A stretch of 25,614 nt of DNA, taken from contig CAZEFK010000102.1 in assembly GCA_964511405.1 (NCBI GenBank), forward strand, positions 1 to 25,614, in the 5' to 3' direction. A model generated the notes under the pieces. The model saw only the letters and a list, made by a program, of their open reading frames with translations. It was not told where the DNA came from and made no database searches. Within the stretch, counting starts at the first letter, position 1; each line of letters opens with the position of its first letter. A program made the position numbers and the translations under genes. This DNA is from CAZEFK01 sp964511405. GTDB taxonomy: Bacteria; Pseudomonadota; Alphaproteobacteria; Elsterales; Elsteraceae. Positions 1 to 7,325 of the stretch are shown here, in pieces.

Positions 1-237
1 GATGGCGCCGAGCGCGCCGCCGGTGACGGCGCCGATCGCGGCACCCCGGCCGCCGCCGGCCAGCGCACCGATCGCGGCACCGGCACCGGCGCCGAGCAAG
101 CCGCCGCCGATCGCCCGGCTGCCTGGATCGGCCGGAGCGGCAACGTAGGCGGGCTGGGGTTCGGCGTAGCTGACGCAGCCGGACAGGGCGGCCGCCAGGG
201 CCACGGCGCTGCCAAGCCGCAGGATCGCGGATCGCAT
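1..237 (-). CDS. Glycine-zipper lipoprotein, N-terminal part (runs off window)
   Basis: The minus-strand frame opens with ATG at 237 and is still open at base 1, so only 79 residues are visible. Residues 1-20 form a lipoprotein signal: a basic start (MRSAILR), a hydrophobic stretch and a lipobox LSGC. The acylated Cys would be residue 21, followed by VSYAEPQPAY. From about residue 40 the sequence is built of Gly/Ala repeats (GGGLLGAGAGAAIGAL, then GGGRGAAIGAV), the pattern of glycine-zipper 2TM / YMGG-like envelope lipoproteins. Such proteins sit in the outer membrane or periplasm and are often linked to envelope stress, but no specific role can be given. The gene is divergent from the GNAT remnant at 331. 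This protein was found by translating the minus strand directly; the C-terminus is not seen. Confidence 0.8.
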   Translation of the reverse strand, partial: MRSAILRLGSAVALAAALSGCVSYAEPQPAYVAAPADPGSRAIGGGLLGAGAGAAIGALAGGGRGAAIGAVTGGALGAI

Positions 238-330
238 GGTTGATCTCCCGAAGTCTTGCAGGGACAACGGCGGCATCGGCCGCTTGTCGCCGGACGGCGC
301 CTGGGGCCAGGCTGGAACCCGGAGGGCGGG

Positions 331-921
331 ATGGGCGAACGGGTTCATGTGTCGGTTGTCCGCCGCGCCGACGGCGCCGATCTGGTTGCGGCCAACCGCG
401 CCAGCGCCGCCCATCACGCGCCCTGGGTCCGGCCGTTCACCGACATGGCCGGCTTCGACGGCTGGTATGACGGCCTGGTCACCGGCCCCCATGTCGGACT
501 GGTCAGCCGCCGGGCCGAGGACGGCGCCGTCGTCGGCGTCTTCACGGTCAGCCAGATCGTGCTGGGCCTGTTCCGCAGCGCCTATCTCGGCTTCTACGGC
601 ATGGCCGGGCAGGGCGGCCAGGGGCTGATAACCGAGTCGCTGCGGCTGGCGGTGGCCTATGCCGTCGACGAGATCGGGCTGCATCGGATCGAGGCCAACA
701 TCCAGCCCGGCAATCACCGCTCGATCGCGCTGGTCCGGTCCAGGGCCACATCGGGAAAGGCCGCAGCGATCGCCCGGTCGAGCGCCTGGTCGTCGCCGAC
801 TGCGCGGATCGTCTTCAGGGCCGCCGCCAAGTCGCGGCCATCCGTGGCGATCGCGCCGGTGAAGGTGCCGACCTGGGGCTGGCGGACCGGTGCCCGATCG
901 TCGGTGGCGAACCGGTGGTAG
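331..921 (+). pseudogene. GNAT-family (RimJ/RimL-like) acetyltransferase, C-terminus replaced
   Basis: ATG at 331 follows a good Shine-Dalgarno (GGAGGG at 321-326). Residues 1-136 read as a RimJ/RimL-type N-acetyltransferase: an N-terminal alpha/beta part, then VVGVFTVSQIV, the acetyl-CoA loop region GMAGQGGQG at about residues 90-98, and the family-typical segment LHRIEANIQPGNHRSIALV at about 117-135. In the family this is followed by xxGFRxEG and a conserved beta-strand end of about 40 residues. Here, after residue 136 (base 738), the frame instead runs on antisense through the neighbouring ATPase gene to a stop at 919-921, giving a 196-residue chimera. The acetyl-CoA core is mostly present but the last strands are lost, so activity is doubtful. 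I read it as a gene broken by deletion; expression of the chimera cannot be excluded. Confidence 0.7.
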
Positions 922-1463
922 AAGCGCCAGGCCCGGATCTGCTCGCGCAGGGCTGCAACCTCGGGGTAGCGGTGCGGCTCGCGGAGCTGGGACAGCGCCG
1001 CCTCGCCGTCGTCCAGGGCGACCGGATAAGTGACCTCGGCGCCGTCGCGGTCGCGCAGGACTGCCGAGCCGGCGCGCCGGCGCAGCAGCGACAGCGGCGA
1101 GCGCCGCCGCGGCTGGCGGCGCCCCGGGTCCTCTTCCTTGACGATGGGGTCGAGCGGAAACGGATAGGGTGGGACCGGGAAGCCGGCCGCGATGCCATAG
1201 GCCAGGTCACCCAGCTCGATCTCGATGCGCAGCCGCACGGAACCGTGAGGGCGTTGGCCGGCCCACATCGCCGAGGGCATGCCGCCATCGGCGGCAATGC
1301 TCCGGGCGAACCCGCCCTCGGCGGCGGCAACCAGCAGGCGCAGCGCGCGGTAGAGGTTGGTCTTGCCCGCGCCGTTCGGCCCGGTCACCACGGTGAGCGG
1401 GCCGACCGGCAGGTCCAGGTCGCGTAGCGAGCGGTAGTTCTGGACCTTGAGGCGGGTGATCAC
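714..1463 (-). pseudogene. RecF/SMC-like AAA ATPase (AAA_21 type), C-terminally truncated
   Basis: The GTG start at 1463 gives 249 residues. The N-terminus is typical of predicted RecF/SMC-like ATPases of the AAA_21 type: ITRLKVQNYRSLRDLDL, followed by the Walker A motif GPNGAGKTN at about residues 29-37. Family members are usually some 370-400 residues and carry an ABC signature and Walker B near the C-terminus. Both are absent here: after AIAAAFPDVALD the frame leaves the family pattern and stops at 714-716, inside antisense GNAT sequence. Without Walker B it should not hydrolyse ATP. It lies 39 bases downstream of the decaheme gene on the same strand and could share its transcript. The upstream SD is poor. 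Truncation and the GNAT truncation coincide at the same bases. Confidence 0.7.
732..741. other. Probable deletion junction between two convergent genes
   Basis: Family-like GNAT sequence on the plus strand ends at about base 738, and family-like ATPase sequence on the minus strand ends at about base 740. The two meet with no intergenic DNA. The short direct repeat ggtccggtcc lies exactly here and could be the microhomology used. No insertion-sequence ends or target duplications are visible. The placement rests on my memory of both families, so the exact breakpoint is uncertain by about ten bases. Confidence 0.5.
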
Positions 1464-1490
1464 GACCGGGCGGCTTCCGGCCGCCCCTTT

Positions 1491-1515
1491 AATTGCCGGG
1501 GGTCAATTGCCGGGG
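1491..1515. repeat. Short tandem duplication at the decaheme gene stop codon
   Basis: The 11-mer aattgccgggg occurs at 1491-1501 and again at 1505-1515, a 14-base period. On the minus strand the first copy met encodes the last codons (PGN) and the TGA stop of the decaheme cytochrome, and the second copy lies just after the stop. It looks like a slippage duplication with no effect on the protein. Confidence 0.6.
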
Positions 1516-4500
1516 ATCGTGAACAACGGGTTGGGCTGCGGCCGCGGGGCCGGCGGCAGCGGTGTCACGGCCACCGGCCGGCGCGGGGCCGGGTGCGGCC
1601 GCGGCGCGGCCGGGGCTGGGGCGGGTTCACCAGGCACGGTCAGCGTGGCGCGGCTCGTGGCCCGCCCGCGGCCGGTTGCCGGCGCCGGCACTGCGGTGGT
1701 CGTGACCCCGGCCGGCGTGGCCGGGGGCAGCGGCTGCGGGCCGCGATAGGCGGCCATGTCGACGGTATCGTCCACCCACCACGGCTTGCCGTCCGGCCGC
1801 AGATACAGCTGCTGCATCTCCGGCAGCGTGAACGGGCGCGAGCCCAGCCGGCCGAAGATGGCGATCTGGTGCCCGGTCTCGTCGACGCCGCGGTCGCGGT
1901 CCAGGCCCTTCGACAGCGCCAGGGCCGGGTTCCGGGTCGCCCGGGTCGCGATCAGTTCGGGCTTGGGGTCGGGGCTGAAGCCGTAGAAGTTCGGCTGCGA
2001 GTCGGGCGAGGTCAGCTGGATCACCTTCAGACCGCCGACGCCATCGGCGACATAGGCGAACAGCGAAGCGTTGGTGGTGCCCACCACCACGTCGCGGGCG
2101 TCGTGGATCCGGCCGTCGGCGGTGAACATCTGGTAGACGCGCGGATGTTCGGGCTGCTCGACGTCGACGATGGCCAGACCCTGCGCGCCGGCCGCCACAT
2201 AGGCGAAGGTGCGCGCGACATAGACGCGGTGGGCGTCGGCCAGCGGCACCGTGGCACCCTCGACGAGGCGCGGCTGGTCCGGGTGGGTGATGTCGACCAC
2301 GTCCAGGCCCTTGTCGTCGGTCACCCACAGATAGCGGAACTGCACGGCGGTGGCCCGGGCGCCGGCCAGCGGGATCTGGGCGATCACCTTGGGCTTCATG
2401 GGATCGTCCATATCCAGCACGACCACGCCGCGCGGGGTCGAGACATAGAAGATATGGCCGGCGATGGTCAGGTGGCGGGCCCCGGTCAGCACCCCGCCCT
2501 CGTTCCAGGTGAGCGCCCGGGTCAGGAAATTGTTGAGCGGGTCGCGGTCGGCCATGGTGTCGACGTTGGTCGCGATCAGGCCTTCCTGGGAGTCCGTGAT
2601 GAACGCGTAATGATAGATCGGGTGGAAGGGCTGCTCATGGTTGACCTCGGACATGAGCTTGCCCTGGTTGCGGTTCGGCGCGATCGGCTGGTTGGTGGGC
2701 AGCGCCACGCAGGTCGCATCCTTCGACCCGATGTGCGTGTCCTGGCCCAGCGGCGAGGCCGGCGCCGTGATGATCTTCTCCGACACGTCCTTGTTGGCGA
2801 TCGATGCCACGTCATAGACGCGCATGCCCGCGGCACCTTCGGCCACGTACAGGTATTCGCCGCGCAGCTGGATGCATTGGGCGATGCCGCTGGAATGCGA
2901 CTCGGTGTGCGGCAGCTCGCGGCCGCGGTCCTGATGCTGCTTGTACCAGTCGGGATAAGCATATTTGTGCAGGTAGCTGCCGATCACCGCCTGCGGCTCG
3001 TCCCACTCGGTCACCTGCACGGCCTCGATGGACCCCTCTTCGCCGACCCAGGCGTTGTAGCCGATGAAGTTGACGAAGTTGGTCCCGAGCAGCAGCAACT
3101 GCGCCATGATGGCGTTGTTGTTGTTGGTCTTCGAGAGGTGGCAGTCGTCGCAGGTCTTGGTCTCGACCGTCCGCTCGGTGTGCGGGTAGTGGGGGGCGAA
3201 GGCCTGGCTGGAGTAGCCCGAGGCCGCGATCGGCGGCTGCTGGATGTAAATGCGGTCGCGGTTGCTGTTGGTCGACGACAGCACCAGCGCCGATGACGAC
3301 CGGATCGGGGCGATGACGTTGCCCTTCACGTCGGCATGTCGGCCGAGCTGGAACATGTCGTCCCGCGCGACTTGCGGGTCGTAGGTCGCGTAGTTTCGGG
3401 TCTCCTCACCCTCGTAATGATGCCGCTCGGTCTTCCAGTTGGCCTGGATCGGCAGATGGCAGCCGGCGCAGCTCGTGGTCCACGAGGTGTGGCACGTCAT
3501 GCAGTTCATGTCGTCGTTGGCATGCGCGCGGTCGCCCGGCTTGACGTTCGGGCCCCAGGCCAGGGTGCCGGTGTCCTTGCTCATCAGCTTGGCCCGCGCG
3601 GCCTTGGGATTGAACATCGGGCTCTTGGGATCGACCGTGTCCTTGACCAGATGGACTTCCCACTCGAGCTTGGGATCGACGGCCGAGCGCTGATACAGCT
3701 TGCCGTCGCGCCACTCGAAGCGGGTGCGGCCGCCGGCGACGATGTTGTTGAAGAGCGTGCGGCCGCCGGGCTGGGCCGCTGGGCCGCTGGTGCGCAGGTT
3801 GGGATAGCTGTCGACGGTGCCGTGGCAGTCGACGCAGGTGATCTCGATCGCCGCCGCCACTTCCTGGTAGATCAGGCCGTTGCCATGCATGTCCTGCTCG
3901 AAGTGGCAGTCGACGCACTGCATGCCCTTGTCCATATGGATCGAGGCCAGGTGCACGGCCTTGTGGAATTTGTCGGGATCGTCGTTGGAGACGATGTTGC
4001 CCTTGGCGTCCAGCAGGTCACCCTTGCGATCACGCTTGAAAACGGCGCGGAAATTCCAGCCGTGGCCGTGATAGTCGGCGAACTGGGTGTCCTTGAGCTC
4101 GGGATTGAGCTTGGAGACGTCCTTCAGGAAATCGCGGTCGCCCCACTTGCCCTTCGGTGCTGCTTCTTCCGGGTTGCGGACGATGACCTTGAAGATCTCT
4201 TCGTCGCTGGGATAGCGCTGCTTCTTCGGCCACATCGACGGGGCGTCGGACTCGTAGTCCCACATCGTATAGCCCATGAAGGTGTTCATGAAGATGTTCG
4301 GCTGGTGCATGTGGCAGACCATGCACTGGCTGGTGGGGATCTCCCGCGTGAACACATGCTCCAGCGGATGGCCCGGCTCGCCATGCGGAATCGTCGGGTC
4401 GACCGATTGCGACATGCCCGTGTTGCCGAACTTGGCATACTGCATCGAGTGCAGCGGGTCGCGGTCGTTGGCATAGACGACGTGGCAGGACGCGCAGCCC

Positions 4501-5507
4501 GAGCTGCGGTAGTCGCCGGGCTGATCGTTGGTGCCCAGGAACCAGGCGTTCGGATCGTTCAGGCGCGACTTGGTGATGTTCAGCACCGGCACCGAGATGC
4601 GCAGGCCGGTGCCCGGCCCGCGGTTCGACTGCTTGATGTCGGGTCGGCCGGGCTCCTCCAGGAGCTGCAGGTTGCCGCTGCTGTTGGGCAGGCCGACTTC
4701 GGCGAACTCGGAGCCGATGGTGCGGCCGCCCAGCTCGAACACCCGGAAATTGTCGGCGGGTGGCGTCACCTCCCAGGCCGGCATGGGCACGACTTGGTCG
4801 AGCACGCCGCGCTTGATCGCCGCCTCGTCGGCCGTGCCGGGATTCTTGATCGTGGCCGGCTGGCCGTCGTGGGTGTAGCCCTCGCCCAGGACATAATGCT
4901 TGAACGGCAGGATGCCGTTGTTGTAGGCGGCGCCGCCCCAGAACATCGCCACCGTCGACATCAGCGACCGCTCGGCCTGCTGGATGATCTGCAGGTGGCA
5001 GGCGCCGCAGGATTCCCGCGCGACCCGGTAGTCGCTGGGGTTGATGAAGCGCACGAACTCCGGCGATTCCTGGTTCAGCCAGGCGTAGCTGCGCTCGGGC
5101 TTGGCGCTGGTCGGCCAGCGCTCGGGGAAGTGCGGCAGCACGTGCGCCTTGTCCATCGCCGCCTTGTAGGCGGGATCGAAATGGCGGTCATGCGGGACGT
5201 TGTAGACCCCAGCCGCGTTTTCGACCACCCGCGGGCCGCCGACCGACGGGTCGATGCCGGCCGGCCTCATGACCGCGGGATTGCCGCCATGGCAGTCGGC
5301 GCAGCCCAGCAGCACGCCCTCGCTGGGGTGCATCGACATCGAATCGGTCTTGGTATGGCAGCTGATGCAGCCCGTGCTCTTGCCGGCAGCAGCCTCCGGG
5401 GTCTGATAGGCCGGCGCCGGCGGCGCCTCGGTCGCCCGGGCCCCCGTCAGCACAGCCATCGCCAATCCGGCGCCCAGGAGCCACGGATGGATTCGCGCGC
5501 GCACCAT
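1503..5507 (-). CDS. Secreted decaheme c-type cytochrome with C-terminal LVIVD beta-propeller
   Basis: The protein has 1334 residues; ATG at 5507 is preceded by GGAGA at suitable spacing. Residues 1-25 are a Sec signal (cleavage after about ARA) with no lipobox. Ten CXXCH heme sites start near residues 47, 69, 167, 338, 395, 531, 558, 669, 680 and 786. The first pair sits at the mature N-terminus and the other eight are spread over 620 residues with several free His that could be distal ligands. From about 880 to 1210 there are at least six LVIVD-type repeats (YLYVAEGAAGMRVYDV, YLWVTDDKGLDVVDI, FAYVAAGAQGLAIVDV), predicted to form a propeller. The last 80 residues are Pro/Ala/Arg-rich low complexity. 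It follows the beta-barrel gene by 12 bases. I infer an outer-membrane or cell-surface electron-transfer protein, paired with that barrel; a reductase role for the head domain is equally possible. Confidence 0.9.
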   Translation of the reverse strand: MVRARIHPWLLGAGLAMAVLTGARATEAPPAPAYQTPEAAAGKSTGCISCHTKTDSMSMHPSEGVLLGCADCHGGNPAVMRPAGIDPSVGGPRVVENAAGVYNVPHDRHFDPAYKAAMDKAHVLPHFPERWPTSAKPERSYAWLNQESPEFVRFINPSDYRVARESCGACHLQIIQQAERSLMSTVAMFWGGAAYNNGILPFKHYVLGEGYTHDGQPATIKNPGTADEAAIKRGVLDQVVPMPAWEVTPPADNFRVFELGGRTIGSEFAEVGLPNSSGNLQLLEEPGRPDIKQSNRGPGTGLRISVPVLNITKSRLNDPNAWFLGTNDQPGDYRSSGCASCHVVYANDRDPLHSMQYAKFGNTGMSQSVDPTIPHGEPGHPLEHVFTREIPTSQCMVCHMHQPNIFMNTFMGYTMWDYESDAPSMWPKKQRYPSDEEIFKVIVRNPEEAAPKGKWGDRDFLKDVSKLNPELKDTQFADYHGHGWNFRAVFKRDRKGDLLDAKGNIVSNDDPDKFHKAVHLASIHMDKGMQCVDCHFEQDMHGNGLIYQEVAAAIEITCVDCHGTVDSYPNLRTSGPAAQPGGRTLFNNIVAGGRTRFEWRDGKLYQRSAVDPKLEWEVHLVKDTVDPKSPMFNPKAARAKLMSKDTGTLAWGPNVKPGDRAHANDDMNCMTCHTSWTTSCAGCHLPIQANWKTERHHYEGEETRNYATYDPQVARDDMFQLGRHADVKGNVIAPIRSSSALVLSSTNSNRDRIYIQQPPIAASGYSSQAFAPHYPHTERTVETKTCDDCHLSKTNNNNAIMAQLLLLGTNFVNFIGYNAWVGEEGSIEAVQVTEWDEPQAVIGSYLHKYAYPDWYKQHQDRGRELPHTESHSSGIAQCIQLRGEYLYVAEGAAGMRVYDVASIANKDVSEKIITAPASPLGQDTHIGSKDATCVALPTNQPIAPNRNQGKLMSEVNHEQPFHPIYHYAFITDSQEGLIATNVDTMADRDPLNNFLTRALTWNEGGVLTGARHLTIAGHIFYVSTPRGVVVLDMDDPMKPKVIAQIPLAGARATAVQFRYLWVTDDKGLDVVDITHPDQPRLVEGATVPLADAHRVYVARTFAYVAAGAQGLAIVDVEQPEHPRVYQMFTADGRIHDARDVVVGTTNASLFAYVADGVGGLKVIQLTSPDSQPNFYGFSPDPKPELIATRATRNPALALSKGLDRDRGVDETGHQIAIFGRLGSRPFTLPEMQQLYLRPDGKPWWVDDTVDMAAYRGPQPLPPATPAGVTTTAVPAPATGRGRATSRATLTVPGEPAPAPAAPRPHPAPRRPVAVTPLPPAPRPQPNPLFTIPGN

Positions 5508-5519
5508 CTTGGTCTCCGC

Positions 5520-7325
5520 TCAGTAGGCGAGCACGACGCTGCTCAGGATCGAATAGAACCGCGACGTCTTGGTCGTGGTCGAATAGAGGTCGCGGAAGCC
5601 TTGGCCGGCGAACAGGACGGCGCCGGACAGCCGGAACACGATGTTCTGCGTGTCCAGGGGCCGCCAGGTCAGCGCCGCCGACAGGTCGACGCCGATGTCC
5701 TTGTGGATCTTGTCCTGTGCCCGCAGAACCTCGAGCACCTTGGTGTTCTCGAACTGCAGGTGGTTGAGGTTGGTCGACAGCCGAAGCTCGGGCAGGATGT
5801 CGAAATCGGCGCCGGCGCCCAGCAGGATCACACCGGGATTGTTGAAGTTCGACTGGCCTTCGTCCCCGGACGAGCGCAGGTCGGGCAGGACCTGGTTGGG
5901 CCCGTGCAGCGCCACACCGCCGCCGCCGATCAGCGGGATCGACTGGCGGATCCAGTAGCTGGTCTCGCCGCCGGCGAACAGCGGGTTCTCGTGCACGGCA
6001 TCGAAGCCGGTCTCGGTGCTGCTGAACGGATCCTTCTGGCCGCTGGCGTGCAGCGCCGACAGCCGGACCCGGATCCAATCGAAGTCGACCGACGGCTCCA
6101 GCGCCTGGAAATTGGCGCGGACCTTGGCCGAGCGGCCGGTGAACTCGTTGATCTTGTCGGTGCCCAGCACGTAGTAGAACGAGCCGGTCAGGTTCAGCCA
6201 GCCGATGTGGCCGTCGCCGTTGTAGCCCAGATAGGTGACGCTGTACCGGCGCGGCTGTTCGAAGCCCAGCGACGCCGGACGGACGAGAAAACCGTTCTTG
6301 TCGTAGTGGAACTCGGTTTCCCGGTTGGTATTGTACAGGACCACGCCCTGGCTGGTGAAGCCCTCGACCGGAAAATCCTGGACGTAGGTGTTGTAGACGA
6401 ACACGTCGTCATTGCGCAGCGGCCGATAGAGGTCGTTCAGGCCGCTGTTGGTATCCTTCTCGATCCGCTTGAACCAGGCGAAATTGTACTGGACCCGGTT
6501 GTTGAACAGGTTGCCGAACAGCCGGGCGCCGGCGTCGTTGTCCTGGTACAGGAACCCGCGGAAATCGGCCTGGAAGGGCTGCACGCCGCCGCGGATCGAC
6601 GCGAAATCGAAGCGATCGTCGACGTTGCCGAGGTGATAGTCGAGAAAGGCGTCCTGGATGCCGACGAAGTTGTCGCGGCGCACGGTGCCCTTGGTCGGGT
6701 CGACGTTGAGCAGGCCGCGCTCCTGCACCTGGGTATAGTTGCCGTTGATCACCGGCGTGAAGCGGAACTCGTACTCGGGCGGCTTGAAGGTGGTGTCGCC
6801 CTTGGTGACGTCGAGCGTCAGGATCAGGTTCTCGATGGCCGACAGCTGGTTCGGGCGGCCGAACGTGTCGAGCTGGCCGGTGTGTTCGGTGGTGGCGACG
6901 CCGACCGGCACGGGTTTCGAGCGCGCCTCGAAGATCGTGTCCGAGATCGCCGACAGGTTGACGAACCAGTCGTCGAAGACCGGCTTGTCGCCCTTCAGCA
7001 CGTTCTGGTGATAGGGATCGAACAGGCTGGTCGGCGGCGTGATGCTGTCCAGGATGCGCCAGCGGTCGGGCACCGGCACCATCTCGTAAGGCGCGGTCGG
7101 CTGCGGCGGCGGCAAGGCGCCCGGGTTGTCGGTGGGCGGCGACGGCGGCCGGACGGTCGGCGCGACCGGGGGCGCGCCGGGGCGTTCGAGCTCGACCGCG
7201 GCCAGTTGTTCGGGCGGGGTCATGGCGCTGCCGTCCGAGGCGGCGGCCGGATGCGCCGTCAGCAGCAGTCCGGCGGCGACCGCGCCCGCGGCGGCGGCCC
7301 TGCTTGGCTTCGACATGGTGCTCAT
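5520..7325 (-). CDS. Outer-membrane beta-barrel (porin-like) partner of the decaheme cytochrome
   Basis: The protein has 601 residues. The start ATG at 7325 overlaps the upstream stop as ATGA, with AGGG just before it. Residues 1-29 are a signal peptide (AAAAGAVAAGLLLTAHPAAA). Residues 30-90 form a Pro-rich, probably periplasmic linker. From about 110 onward alternating hydrophobic/polar strands with aromatic girdles recur (YEFRFTPVING, VQYNFAWFKRIE, WLNLTGSFYYVLG, RLSALHASGQ), and the chain ends SSVVLAY, with a terminal aromatic as in BAM-inserted barrels. It has no CXXCH. I do not recognise a named family; it is not obviously PioB or MtrB. Its place directly between a heme-protein-like gene and a large decaheme cytochrome argues for the barrel of a porin-cytochrome conduit, but a simple porin or a substrate channel is not excluded. 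Confidence 0.82.
   Translation of the reverse strand: MSTMSKPSRAAAAGAVAAGLLLTAHPAAASDGSAMTPPEQLAAVELERPGAPPVAPTVRPPSPPTDNPGALPPPQPTAPYEMVPVPDRWRILDSITPPTSLFDPYHQNVLKGDKPVFDDWFVNLSAISDTIFEARSKPVPVGVATTEHTGQLDTFGRPNQLSAIENLILTLDVTKGDTTFKPPEYEFRFTPVINGNYTQVQERGLLNVDPTKGTVRRDNFVGIQDAFLDYHLGNVDDRFDFASIRGGVQPFQADFRGFLYQDNDAGARLFGNLFNNRVQYNFAWFKRIEKDTNSGLNDLYRPLRNDDVFVYNTYVQDFPVEGFTSQGVVLYNTNRETEFHYDKNGFLVRPASLGFEQPRRYSVTYLGYNGDGHIGWLNLTGSFYYVLGTDKINEFTGRSAKVRANFQALEPSVDFDWIRVRLSALHASGQKDPFSSTETGFDAVHENPLFAGGETSYWIRQSIPLIGGGGVALHGPNQVLPDLRSSGDEGQSNFNNPGVILLGAGADFDILPELRLSTNLNHLQFENTKVLEVLRAQDKIHKDIGVDLSAALTWRPLDTQNIVFRLSGAVLFAGQGFRDLYSTTTKTSRFYSILSSVVLAY

Noticed and set aside
1464..1502. Rho-independent terminator after the decaheme gene
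   Set aside because: The gap has GC-rich runs and a short direct repeat, but no stable hairpin followed by a T run on the minus strand.
1503..7325. PioAB or MtrAB-type phototrophic iron oxidation genes
   Set aside because: There is a decaheme plus barrel pair, but the cytochrome is far larger, carries a propeller, and no HiPIP (PioC) or photosynthesis gene is near; sequences do not resemble those I remember.
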